Origin: Sabellastarte sp. h YS-2021
Taxonomy: Eukaryota; Annelida; Polychaeta; Sabellida; Sabellidae
Direction: 5' to 3'
Assembly (NCBI GenBank): GCA_964017235.1
Contig: OZ024930.1
Location: 153,388,221 to 153,452,220 of the forward strand
DNA: 64,000 nt
The notes under the pieces were generated by a model, which did no database searches, had not been told where the DNA came from, and was given only the letters and a program-made list of their open reading frames with translations. Positions 23,705 to 35,396 of this stretch are shown here, in pieces. Position 1 is the first letter of the stretch. Each line of letters starts with the position of its first letter. The position numbers were made by a program, and so were the translations under genes.

Positions 23705-25376
23705 ATCTCACAGCAAACAAGGCCACTGCCGCAGCATTTGTCTCCCGCCTGGAATCAGTAATAATGGAGAACTAAATGAGATAAGGGCTTTATAGTAAGA
23801 TAACCCCACTTGACATTGAAGAATGGGTCAAAGGTAAAAGTCAGCAGTCTCAGGCCTTTACTTCCTTTAAGTTGTTTTCACATTTGGAACCCCTATTAGT
23901 AATGACAAGGGAGATATAAGGCCTTTTTAATAGGATAATCCCATTTAACATGTGATAAGACAGCCATTTTGGCTTCGAAACTAGGTCAAATTACTATCAG
24001 CTTAACTTTCCTGGCCATATATATTTTGCGCATATTTGATGAACCTAGCTGCAATATTTCACGTTTTAGAGCATCTTAATGAATTTTAAATAATTGGATA
24101 TGGTGGCCATTTTGTTTTTCAAAATAAGGCCAAAATTATTCTCAGACAAAACATTTGAAGGCCAAGAGTTTTAATGGTCTGAACCTGTAAGAGCAATATT
24201 AGGGGAGATAGAAGGCCTCTTAAAATGTAAATTTGATGAAGCTAGCTGGAATTTTCGACATTTAGAACAACTGTATGATTTTTAAACAATTGGCTATGGC
24301 GGCCATTTTGTTTTTCAAAATGAGGCCAAAATTTTGCATAAACATTCCTTGCAAATTTGATGAAGATGTCTTTATAAATGAATAAGATATTAAGGCTTAT
24401 GCTGAAACGTGACAAACGGATGCACGGATGGATGCACAAACAGATGCACACATGCATGGAAGCTGTTTACAAGTTTAGACCACAGCCTTTGCTTTTCATG
24501 GTCTGTCTTTACAATCTGAAGCCACAGCACCAATAATATGGGAGAAATAAGGACGTTTTAGTGTGACGACCTTGAAGCAGGTGTCAAAGGTCAAATTCAA
24601 CACATGGAAAGGATTACCAGGCCATGACTTCGTACAAGTTGTTTTCACATTCCGAACCTCTAGGAGCAATATTTGGGGAGATATAAGGCCTTTTTAATAG
24701 GATAATCCCGTTTGACATTAAACATGCGATATGGCGGGCACTTTGTTTTTTGAACTAGGTCAAATTTATTATCAGGCTAGCTTTTCTAGCCATATAGCTT
24801 TTGTGCAAATTTGATGAAGCTAGCTGGAATATTTCAAGATTTAGAGCGCCTTTACAATTTTCAAACAATTAGCTATGGCAGCCATTTTGTTTTTCAAAAT
24901 GAGGCTAAAATTTTTCAGTGACAGGTTTTCATAGCCATAAACATTCCCTGCAAATTTGGTGAAGATATGCAATATTTGGGGAGATATAAGGCCTTTTTAA
25001 TAGGATAACCCTGTTTGACATTAAACATGTGATATGGCGGCCATTTTGTTTTTGAACTAGGTCAAATTTATTATCAGGCTAACTTTTCTAGCCATATAGC
25101 TTTTATGCGAATTTGATGAAGCTAGGTGGAATATTTCAAGATTTAGAGCACCTTTAGGATTTTCAAACAATTAGCTATGGCGGCCATTTTGTTTTTCAAA
25201 GTGAGGCTAAAATTTTTCAGAGACAGGTTTTTATAGCCATAAACATTACCTGCAAATTTGGTGAAGATATGTTCATAAATGAATGAGATATTAAGGTTTA
25301 TGCAAAAACGTGACAAACGGACGGAAGGCGTTTTATAATCTCCCGACCACGGCCTTCGGCCAGCGGGAGATAATAA
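23705..25376 (+). mobile_element. Family III tandem-core element, copy 1
   Basis: It begins near AACAAGGCCACTGCCGCAGC followed by TCTCCCGCC. The core has a long, partly compound repeat (about 300 bp, with shorter sub-periods) marked by CTATGGCGGCCATTTTG, TTTTCAAAATGAGGC and GGGGAGATATAAGGCCTTTT. The 3' end is a GC-rich stem-loop, CTCCCGACCACGGCCTTCGG then CCAGCGGGAG, followed by ATAATAAA. The second copy (26505-27640) has matching start and end words but a different core unit. No coding capacity. Confidence 0.65.
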
Positions 25377-25953
25377 AGTATATAATGGCAAAAAAGAAAT
25401 CGTAAAGATAATTGAAAGAGTTTTTTTGAATATTAGGCCATGATTTGTTATAACCTCCCAAAACATTCCAATATCAACATAACAGAAGAGATATTAAGCA
25501 ATAACTGAAAATCTTAATTATTTGGGGTCGGATAATTGACCTATAAGAACTTAGAAGTGTGCAAAAGACACATTACTGGGCTAATAGTCCTAAAGATTAA
25601 TTCAATGAATTTTTACAGGATTCCATGCAACATTTGTTTAAACACACTGCAAAATAGAAAATACACGAAAATGAAGTTCATGAACCCAGATTCACCATGG
25701 GAGGGATTGGGGGGGGGGGGGGGGGGGGGCAAAGTCGCTGGGGTTTTTGGAATCCCAGGCCATGTTTTCCTATTACTGAGGACAAGGTAATTATTACTGG
25801 CACCATGTAATACCTAAGAGCATATGCACTACACATATTGCTTAATGCCACTAGGGAATAACATGTCAGCCGCCCATATATGATACGACTCATTACCTTG
25901 TGTAACTGAGTCATATTAGGGCAATCTCGGTCGTTACCTAGCAGTGGATTACA
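25377..25953. other. Spacer with a 21-base G run
   Basis: A perfect run of 21 G occupies 25709-25729. The sequence around it (from about 25440) has a diverged relative around 26330-26510 and 27640-27780, sharing TAAGCAATAA-type words, GGGTCG and the phrase TTCACC(C/A)-GGGGG-ATTGG. It is probably an interspersed repeat. No gene was recognised. Confidence 0.5.
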
Positions 25954-25956
25954 CTA

Positions 25957-26175
25957 AACTCCACGTGCTTTATAATAAGCACTGAGATCTGGCTGGCGAA
26001 AGTCCCTGGACACAGGTGTGACTTGGTTTGGTCCATATCTCATGACACTGGATCTGTAATTCATATTGTCTGTGTCTTTCCTTACTTCTTCTCTCACAAT
26101 GGGGAGTGGGGTCCAGAGAATTGGAAAGCTGTAATTAGAGTTACTGTCCAAATACCGACAGCATTTATAATGGTG
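25957..26175 (-). CDS. Candidate terminal coding exon, function unknown
   Basis: A minus-strand frame of about 70 codons ends with a TAG near 25957. Its C-terminal half reads NYRSSVMRYGPNQVTPVSR then a tail ending SAYYKARGV. Composition is balanced and less AT-rich than the surroundings, unlike nearby chance frames. There is no in-frame ATG at the 5' side (the first candidate start codon is TTG), so if real it is the last exon of a spliced gene. Possible acceptor AG dinucleotides lie just upstream, but the pyrimidine tract is poor. I do not recognise the protein. It is the only non-transposon coding candidate I would defend, and weakly. Confidence 0.25.
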
Positions 26176-26504
26176 TCCTGACTCTCACTTCTTGTAGATA
26201 TGGTGCCAGAATGTGAAGACATAAAAATTATTAAGGCAAGGTGTGAGTCGGTTCAGGCTTCCTGAATTAACTCTCACCAGGCATGAATAATTTTCATGTT
26301 TTCATATTACCTCTTAGTATTTTTCAAACTTGTAATTATTGTAATGATAAAACAGAGTTAAAGCAATAAATGAAAATCTGACCAATCTGACCTTGAAGGC
26401 AGGAAAAGGCACAAAAAGCCAAATCACTAGGTCTGAATATTCCTAAAAATATATTTCAATTAAGTTCATTGGATTCCTGCCAATATTTGTATACACTACA
26501 AAAG

Positions 26505-27640
26505 AACAAGAAAACAAGACCACTGCCGCGGTGTGTATCTCCCGCCAAGCATTAAAGGGGAAGAAATACCTTTCAGTTTCTGCTAAAATCCAAGATGGCC
26601 GCCAAAAGTGGCCAAAATTGAAATATTTCCCCTAGGCACAGAATACTGTTGTACTACCCTGAAGGTCAAAAATTCGCTCCAAATCGCTCTATCTCTTACC
26701 ATTTCGAAGATATTTTCAATGTTTTATTTTCCGCTAAAATCCAAGATGGCCACCAAAACTGGCGAAAATTGAAACTTTTCCCCTTTGCAAAGGATACTCT
26801 TGTACTACTCTGCGGGTCAAAACTTCACTCGAAATCACTCTATCTCTTATGGTTGTCAAGATATTCACACTTTTTTATTTTCCGCTAAAATCCAAGATGG
26901 CCACCAAAAGTGGCGAAAACTGAAATTTTTCCTCTTTGCATAGGATACTCTTGTACTACCCTGTGGGTAAAAAATTCACTCGAAATCGCTCTATCTCGTA
27001 CGGTTTTCGAGATATTCACACTTTTTCATTTCGCACTAAAATCCAAGATAGCCACCAAAAGTGGCGAAAATTGAAATTTTTCCCCTATGCATAAAACACT
27101 TTTGTACTACCCTGTGTGTCAAAAATTCACTTGAATTTGCTCTATCTCGTACGGTTTTCGAGATATTCACACTTTTTCATTTTGCGCTAAAATCCAAGAT
27201 GGCCGCCAAAACTGGTGAAAATTGAAATTTTTCCCCTATGGATAAAACACTTTTGCACTACCCTGTGGGTCAAAAATTTGCTCGAATTTGCTCTATCTCG
27301 TACGGTTTTCGAGATATTCACACTTTTTCATTTTCCGCTAAAATCCAAGATGGCCACCAAAAGTAGCGAAAATTGAAATTTTTCCCCTTAGCATAGGATA
27401 CTTTTGTACTACCCTGTGGGTCAAAAATTCGCTCGAAATTGCTCTATTAGGTAAAAGTGCTATTACTCACTCAAAAGTAGGTCAAAGTTCACCAAACCCC
27501 AAAAATATTGAAGAGCGTAAAAATTCTTTAGGACAAGTAATTTACCAAAAATGTGTAATTTACACTTACGGACGCACGCACGCACACACATGGTGCAAAT
27601 TATAATGTCCCGCCGGCGAGCCAGGTGGGAGATAATAAAC
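26505..27640 (+). mobile_element. Family III element, copy 2, with six-unit 151 bp core
   Basis: It starts ACAAGACCACTGCCGCGG then ATCTCCCGCC. The core is six monomers with CCAAGATGGCC or its variants at 26591, 26741, 26892, 27042, 27194 and 27343 (mean period about 151 bp). Each also has CGCTCTATCTCGTACGGTTT, GAGATATTCACACTTTT and TTGTACTACCCTG. The 3' part has a GCACGCACGCACACACA microsatellite and ends CCCGCCGGCGAGCCAGGTGG then GAGATAATAAA. The layout parallels family II: arm, about 150 bp tandem core, microsatellite, GC-rich 3' structure. Confidence 0.7.
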
Positions 27641-28264
27641 TCAATAACCACAGTTCACCCAGAGGGGGGATTGGGAGGCAAATTTGCTGCCTTTTTATGG
27701 ATTTCCAGCCCTTGGTTTCCTGTTATCCCAGAATACATCAAACAGCTCTCATTACATTATAAAAAGAGGTATTAAGTAATAAGTGAAAATCTGATCCATT
27801 TTGGGTCGTACAATTGACTTTGAAAGGCAGGGGGGAAAGAAACATATTACAAATTTAATCTGTCTGTATACAGCATACCAAAGACACCTGAGTTGGCTTA
27901 TTTAAAGGTAGCCTAATAATGGGAATGCAACTTTTCAAGCTAAAAGCCCGATTTTCATGCTTCAATAATATTACTGAACCTGTGTAAGGTCCTACATATG
28001 TGTAGATATGCACAATATATTCCCGAAAGGGTCATGTTCAACATTTTTTTTTCACTATAAGATAATCAATTAGAACTCAATCAGTCAATTATGGCCAAAC
28101 TGATGTGAAATTTATCTCACACCTAGATTTGATGTGAGGAAGACGCTTCCAAAATTTGGTTCATCTATATGTTGTTCCTTTCCAAGGAAATTTCCTGTGA
28201 AAAAGAAGTCCAAGAAGTCCTTGTTATCCGTCAATTTTCCCCATGCTTATATAGAGAACTGGCA
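27641..28264. other. Spacer with no recognised gene
   Basis: The first 130 bp resembles the repeat around 25440-25790. The rest is unremarkable AT-rich DNA. Confidence 0.45.
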
Positions 28265-28477
28265 AAAAATCGTTGTGGGTTTTTTTGTTTTACGTCGCTT
28301 TCAACACTGTACAGGTCATATCATGACAGGTAGTTGGAAGGGCAGAGGAAACCAGTACCTTCAGTTCGTCAGGGTTTCTGTACTGTAAACTGCCGACCAA
28401 CGGCAAGCAACTACCAGCTTTCCCACTTGAGGCCGTGCCGGGAATCGAACCCCGACCTCAGAGGAAAAATCGTTGTG
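28265..28477 (-). mobile_element. tRNA-derived SINE, 5' truncated, with 13 bp target-site duplication
   Basis: On the minus strand the body (28464-28278) begins with the 3' half of a tRNA-like head containing a perfect B box, GGTTCGATTCC (28451-28441). A tRNA-unrelated body follows, ending GAAAGCGACGTAAAACAAAA and a short A/C-rich tail. AAAAATCGTTGTG occurs exactly on both sides (28265-28277 and 28465-28477) and is the target-site duplication. The A box is absent, so it is 5' truncated and unlikely to be transcribed by RNA polymerase III on its own. Confidence 0.85.
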
Positions 28478-31087
28478 ACAGACCTTATTTTAAGGGAGAT
28501 AATACTACAACCAAGAGTAGCAGATGGCAGTCGTATTGGCAGTATAGTCTGTCCGAAAATGGGAGGCAAAACCCAACATGCCCTTTTCACCAGACGCTTA
28601 ATTAGTGTAGAATAAAAACGTGTACAACTTAAGATTCTCTTACATCACATTGTACGTGTATACACACGTAAGTGTGCTGCAGAATGCAAATATTGTTGGA
28701 GAATATGAACGTAGCCTGGTAGTGGGGTAGCAGAGATTTCCTCATGCAAACAAGGTGTATTTTCCAAAGAAGAGTGTCACTTCTTGAAAGTCAAAGAACA
28801 GACTACAGCCCCAACAGTGGGTTAATATGGTTGCAAGGTACATGCGAGTGTATCTTACAGCACGTGCAAACAATGCAAGTAAATAGGGAGCACCTGCAAC
28901 ACTAGCAAGGAAAACGCATGTACCAAAGTCTCTCGTAAGTTACCCTTGAGATATGGATGCGTTTGTAGGAATACTGTGTGCACGCAGAGAATAATGTGCA
29001 TGCCAATTTTCATTGCGGGGTCTGTGTGACCTTGAAATTCTGTCATAAAATCGCAAGTGTAGCTTAAGTGTCCCTTGCAAATCCACCAATTTTTCTCTGA
29101 AATCAGGATGTACATGCATGTACGATGGGATGTAAGAGAGTCTTAAGATATACGTTTCGGTTTTTCATACATTTATTACCAGAAGTGATTCTTCTTCTAC
29201 CTTTATTCTCAGTGTTATATGAGTCCCATCGTATGTGTACTCACATACTTACAGACATGCACCTCGTGTTTTCCCATTTGTAACAACTGATCCAATTTTT
29301 ACCCCAGACTGCAAAACATTAGGCAACATCAAGTTGACAAATGCATCCCAGTATATAGATATGCACAAAAAGTATAGAAATGGATAGAATTCCTCTCGGG
29401 TCTCATCAATCAGTCGAGTGGGTTTCACTTGTTTTGACTTCATCTATGTTTACATGCTTGCACTGTGCATTAACTGAAGGCTTAAAATTCTGATAAAGTC
29501 GCAATTTTTCAAAAATAATTCTGAGAAGCCCGAGTTATATACACACTGAAACTTAAAAGGTTGTAAACTGGTGTTAATTTTTTGAAAATTTTAATAGGCA
29601 TACAAAAGAGGAGCATGGGAAAAGTATACAGTTCTTTTCAATGAGTTTGTTCTCTAATTTCAACACAAAGATTCACACTGTTTTAATAAAGATTTGTATA
29701 TGTCGAAACACTGAAGATGATTGCTTTATGGGGAACCAGTGGTCAATCTTGAGGTAAACCAATGACTGATCATTGTCCTGACCAGATGAGCAGAAAACAA
29801 GATCTGTCTAAAAAGCAGGACATCTAACCTCTACGCATGCAAAGTCATAAAGTAACAAAAGCTAATACGGCAGCTGCCTCATGATCAAATTTTGAGACAA
29901 TACCTTATTTGTAACTCGAGGAAACAATACATCCAGTTATTCTCTCCTGATCAATCTGCCTACCAAACAATACTAAGGTGAGATTCAAGTGATTATGTGA
30001 CATAAGATCTGCTAACAAGAGATACAGTAATTAAGGCTTCTGAGGATATAAGCGCTCCATGTGTACAGTTGACAGCAAGAAATGTTTCTTCATGACTTAA
30101 ACTGCGAGCAAGTTTATTTTAAATATTTAAAGATTTTAAATGGCCAAAAGTCAAGTCTTTCTCTTGCCATCAAATGTAACACATTGACAGAGTGCAATGA
30201 ACTCATAATACATTTGAGCAGTTACTAACATTTTAATACCCATTGGGCAACTAGGTCTTTTGTGTGTGTACACATCCAGTTTGTACCTCAGTTACAAAAT
30301 AAAACAGAAATAGAGTATTTTATTGACACTGATCTGCTTAAAAATGGGGAGAAATAACTCACCTTTAAAAACTTTGTTAGTGATGGTTGTTTTTCTTTCA
30401 ACTAACAGTCATGTATATAAAAATTGTCAGTCAACAAATGGCACAAGAATGCTTATAAATATATCCAAGAAATCTGTCCTTTTAGCCAACTATATAAATG
30501 TCCATTTTATGTCTCTGATATATTTTAACTGAAGGTATTTGAAAATATCAAAAACTTATTTAAACAACCAGGCCACACCATCCAATAGGACCAATACATA
30601 ACAGAAAACACATGAATGGTATGCAGTTCTAGCTCCCAATGCCATCTTATCATACTGCAGCCCACTTGTTTTGCCTGAAGAGTTATTGTATTATACTTGT
30701 CACTCGAATCCCATCCTTTTCATGTCAATGCCTCTTCTTGATTAAGTTTACCAGTGAAAGGAGGCTTCCAATAACCCGTAAACTAATCCCAGTCTTAATA
30801 AAGCCTCAGCATCCATTACTTCAATGACACTAATTTAGGCCAAACATTGATAATCCTTTTTTGTTTGATTAAGCCGACAAGTGGGATAACAACGGCTGTG
30901 GTACACTCAGAAATGTATTCAATAGTGACTTCATCTTCAAGGCCACTCTTAAACATCCTATAATACATGTATATGAGAAATATATTATAATATGTATTAT
31001 TTTACAAGTAACAGCCAAGTATAGTACAAAAGCAATGCAACAAGAGAATTATCATCAATTTAAAATGGTTGCGTTGTAACAATAATC
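28478..31087. other. AT-rich stretch with no recognised gene
   Basis: No repeat structure, RNA gene or coding domain was recognised on either strand. Confidence 0.45.
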
Positions 31088-31612
31088 ACCTCTGCCATTA
31101 GGATGTTATGTTTTTGTGAGCATTTGTCTGTCTGATTGTTGTCTGTCTATCAGTATTTATTATCATGCCAAAACTGACAAATACATCTTCATAAATTGAT
31201 TATGTGGTTAGAGTCTGACCAAAAGAAGAGAATAAATTTTCAGAGAGATACAAAACCTTACTCTGGCTACAAAATAATCCCGAATTTTCAAGTCCCCTTT
31301 TAAAGTATTTGGGATGAGTGGTAGACTTGCTCACCAGTCTTTACTTTGGGTTTTTTTTGAAGACAATGAATGTGTTTTGTTAAATTGTCATAGTCTGGAT
31401 TTCACATTCTCATTGGAAGAGAAATGCTCTCAGAGAATCATAGTGCACTAAGGAAGGACCTTGCACAAGGTCTAGATTAATGGTTGAGATTACTAAAAGA
31501 AATCTTTCTGAAATTTTGATGCGCATATGGCCTGACCAAAGGAAGAATTCATTATATTTTGGAAAAGATCTGGCTCATACTCTTCATACGTGGCTGGCTT
31601 GGCGGAGGTTTG
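31088..31612. repeat. MITE-like repeat with CCTCYGCCA inverted ends
   Basis: It starts CACCTCTGCCATTAGGATGT and ends GGCTTGGCGGAGG, which is the inverted counterpart. The same terminal word family occurs at 16028 and 20443. The interior is AT-rich with no coding sequence. The target-site duplication could not be defined. Confidence 0.5.
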
Positions 31613-32679
31613 CACACAAAGAGTGCTTTCCTGACAAAAAATGAAACCGATTCCATGTTACAACAATTATCACTTCGTGACCATGTCTTTCAGGCAGTTT
31701 TAATATTTCCAGTTTGACTATAAAACCGTACTAGTTAATATAGCTAAATAACTTCTCTTAAATTATTTCTATCAATTTTGAGTTTCACCAAGATTTATAT
31801 AAACCTGTACTAGTTTATATAGTTCAATATAATCTCTTTAGATTTGAATCAATTATGTTTCAATTTTGATTTTATTTTAAAAAATCAATGAATGAGGAAC
31901 AATCCTGCAACCATTATAACACACTGTTCTCAAGAGTGATGTTAAATTATACATATAACTACAAAAGGTCAAGACATCACTTCTGGATTCTGTTTAACAA
32001 TAACCACTTAGTGGGATATCCCCTTGGATTTATTCATGTTATTGCTTTCTTTTCCCATTAATAGCTTTGCCTATAAAAGGCCATAGAGCAGCATAAAAGG
32101 GCACTGCATAAAGGTATTGTGAACCATCAGGACCAAAACTCCAGTCACATCACAAAACAGTGGAGTTTTTTTTCTGTGTATAAGTGGCTTTTCCTCATCA
32201 ATTTTTTTGTCTGTGGGTGATTGGCAGATCAATATCTGTACTAACCATTCCTGTAAATCACTCCCGATTGTCTTCACAGATAGTGCTATAAATTACAGAT
32301 ACAAACAACAGCATAAATGCTAATACACAGATTCAAGAGCTTCTTAGGGTTCAATTTTATTGTATTTCATTTCTTGGAATATGATTTTGTTTGAACTAAA
32401 CTGAATTATATTCTTTGTCAAATAGTATTCAAAAAGAAAAAAATGACAAGATTTATCCACCAGAAAAGGAACAACTATTTGACACATTGTAGAGAGGTGT
32501 GGATTGATTGATATGTCCACCAGGAAGCAGGTATGGAGTAGAATAAAAAAGAACAATTTTTACAACAAAAGTACAGGTGTAGTGTGTGATTTCAGAAATT
32601 GAAATACAATATAGAAATTATGAAGTCCATTCATTTAACAAACTGTATGAAATATTTAAAATTGCAATTCCACAATAAA
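31613..32679. other. AT-rich spacer with no recognised gene
   Basis: Nothing recognisable was seen. Confidence 0.5.
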
Positions 32680-34117
32680 ACAAGCAATCAGTGCCCATGA
32701 ACAGGCTCTGTGTCAGCTAACTTTGTGTTTTGAGCCTTAGAGTAGAGTGAAGTAAAACAAATGGATTAAAAGTACTAATTTGACCTTGAAGGGAGGGTCA
32801 AAGGTCAAATCTGAACCACAAAAAGATTTGGAGCACACAATTTCCTAAAAGCTGTCTTCACCTCCCAAACTTCTAAGACTAATAATAAAGGGGATACAGG
32901 GTTTTTAAAGTATCATTGACCCCACTTGACCTTAAAGAAAGGTTCAAAAGTCAAATCAGACCCATCAGACGATTCAGGGCACATGATTTCCTACAAGCAG
33001 TCTTCACATCCTAAACCTATAGGACCAACAGTAAAGGTGATACAGGGCACTGAAAGAAGCAACAACCCCATTTGACCTTGAAGGAACAACACTTTCAAAA
33101 GAAATTGCTTAGCTGCAATACAAAAGACACAAGCCATTTTACTCATTAGATAACTGCTGAAAAGTGCAAAGTTAGAAATTACTCACTTAGCTATCAAGAT
33201 AGATTTCCATACTTCTAACAATGCTGCACCTATGGAAAAAGTGGGTGAACAATGTATTTCAACAAAATGGTCTACATGCTACAGTTTTCAAGTTATAAGT
33301 GATTTTACTCATTACGGAAGGTACGGAAAAGTCAAGCCATGCAATGATGTACCAGTCTGCAATTTTACTAGGTCATAGCTGACCCAAAGTAGGTGAATAA
33401 CATATTTTAACAAAATACTCTAAATGCAATAGTTTTCAAGTTACAAGTGATTTGCTTAACAGTGAGAATCTCAAAACAGCAACTGCTCAGCTATGCAATG
33501 AACTAAAGGTCAGCAGTTTTACTACGCTACAGCGGACCCAAAAGCATTTGAAAATCATATTTTAACAAACTACTCTAAATGTAATAGTTTTAAGTTACAA
33601 GTGATTTACTCAACAGTGAGAACCTGAGAGTAGCTATTGCTTAGCTATCAAATGAGCTACAGGTCTGCGATGTTATAGCTGACCCAAAAGTAGGTGAATA
33701 ACACATTGAAACAAAATACTGCAAAAAATACTTTTCAAGTTACAACTGATTTACTCAACAATGAGAATCCCAAAGGTGCTATTGCTCAGCCATGCAATAA
33801 GCTACAGGTCTGCAGTTTTACTATGTTATAGCTGGACCAAAGTAGGTGAATAACATATTGAAAAAAAATGCAGTAAATGCAACAGTTTTCAAGTTACAAG
33901 TAATTTACTCAACAGTGAGAACCTAAACACAGCCATTGCTCAGCTGTGCAGCTAAAATTAAGGAAATAGCCGTTACTCAATTGTATAGTGCATTACCCTC
34001 CAAAGTACATACCACCTTGTAGGTAAGGAGAAAGTAGCTGAACAACATATTTTAACAAAATACTCTAAATGCAAAAGTTTTAGAGTTAGAAGGCACTGAC
34101 TCAAAATAGCTAAAAAA
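32680..34117 (+). mobile_element. Family I element copy 3, hybrid, without the right arm
   Basis: It begins with the shared 5' word ACAAGCAATCAGTGCCC. Instead of the usual left arm it passes at about 32760 into two or three monomers of the GACCTTGAAGG/GGTCAAAGGTCAAATC array type (to about 33100). It then enters the usual family I core of about six monomers (33100-34090). It is cut off at about 34117 where family II copy C begins. The mixture of two core types in one element suggests recombination or template switching between families. Confidence 0.65.
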
Positions 34118-34441
34118 ATAGCATCAGAGATGCCCGTACCCCACAGCCTTGGGAAATATTTTCAACACCATGAGATATAGAAGTACTGTACCAGTACAAA
34201 CTTCAGGATACTTTCAGAGCACTGTCAGTTATATAAAGGTCCAAACAATGTTTAAATGGAGAAATAATGTTTAAAAGAAAGATAATGCGTATAAAGATGA
34301 AGTATTAAAACAAGATAATTCAATGACAAGATGACAGCATTAATCAGTAAACTAAAAATTCAACACTCTTTATATACATCTGCATTTCCGAATTATGGTT
34401 TAGATGGTTTGAATATTACCATGCATACAGAAGTGGTAATA

Positions 34442-35236
34442 CAGTAGAACCTCGATTATCCGGCCTTCTATTATCCGAATCTCCAGATTAACCGAACCAA
34501 AATCATGTCTCCCTACACATGTACATGTATAATGCACCGTCTATACAGGATTTTACACAGTCTCGGAAACTATTAATTCTAGTGCTTTATAAAACATACC
34601 ATTCACAGAAACGCCTAACTTCTTTGATCTTTATCACCATTGTTACAATAGGGGAGGGATTAATTCAATTACACGACCCCGCTACACAACTTCTTTGATA
34701 ATGCGCCAGTTAATGAAAGTGTGTTCGATTGCGTGTCACAATTTATAATCTCCCGGAGTAGGTTCACAGACTGCCGTGTAGAAAAGATGTCAATAATGCA
34801 GTACCAATCAAACCCACCTATCAGTGAAGGCGTGTTCGCTTGGAGTTTTACAATAAATAATCTCCCAGAGTTTTTCAATTGACAAAATGCGGGACGATGT
34901 TAATCTAAAATTAAAATTATCAATGCAAGTACCAACTGAACACAACCAGCTCAAGTCCGCATAATATTTTAAATAAAAATAATAATATCCACGGATATGG
35001 AGAAAATAAACAACAACTGAAGGGTCCCTTATATTATATGACACAAATATATTAAATTATTTTATTAACGACCACCAACGTGTATGTTTATTGCATAAAA
35101 ACAACAATTCTTCAATTATCGCCCAATCGGTAACCCATAGACCGTGAATTTCGGTTTCCTTCATCTATCCGAACCTCTCGATTATCCGGCCGGATTGTAT
35201 GTCTCCCATGGGGTTCGGATAATTGAGGTTCTACTG
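34442..35236. mobile_element. 795 bp pogo/Tigger-type MITE (Tc1/mariner superfamily)
   Basis: The left terminus is CAGTAGAACCTCGATTATCC and the right terminus is the inverted CAGTAGAACCTCAATTATCC (one mismatch over 20). Both are flanked by TA (34440-34441 and 35237-35238). The TIR type and TA target duplication are those of Tigger/pogo elements. Related GATTATCCG words recur just inside both ends. There is no transposase, so it is non-autonomous. The paralogous arm of copy D (37221-37240) shows the uninterrupted site. Confidence 0.92.
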
Positions 35237-35396
35237 TACATTTAATGAATGCTTATGTGTGGTGTTGGAGTAAAATCTGCGGCTCACTTGATGAAATTCT
35301 ATCTCTTACAATGGGAAGTTATGAAAGTAAAATTCTTAACAAATTCTAATATGACTTTTGCTTAATCTGCATCAAAAGACAGACCCAAAGGTGCAA

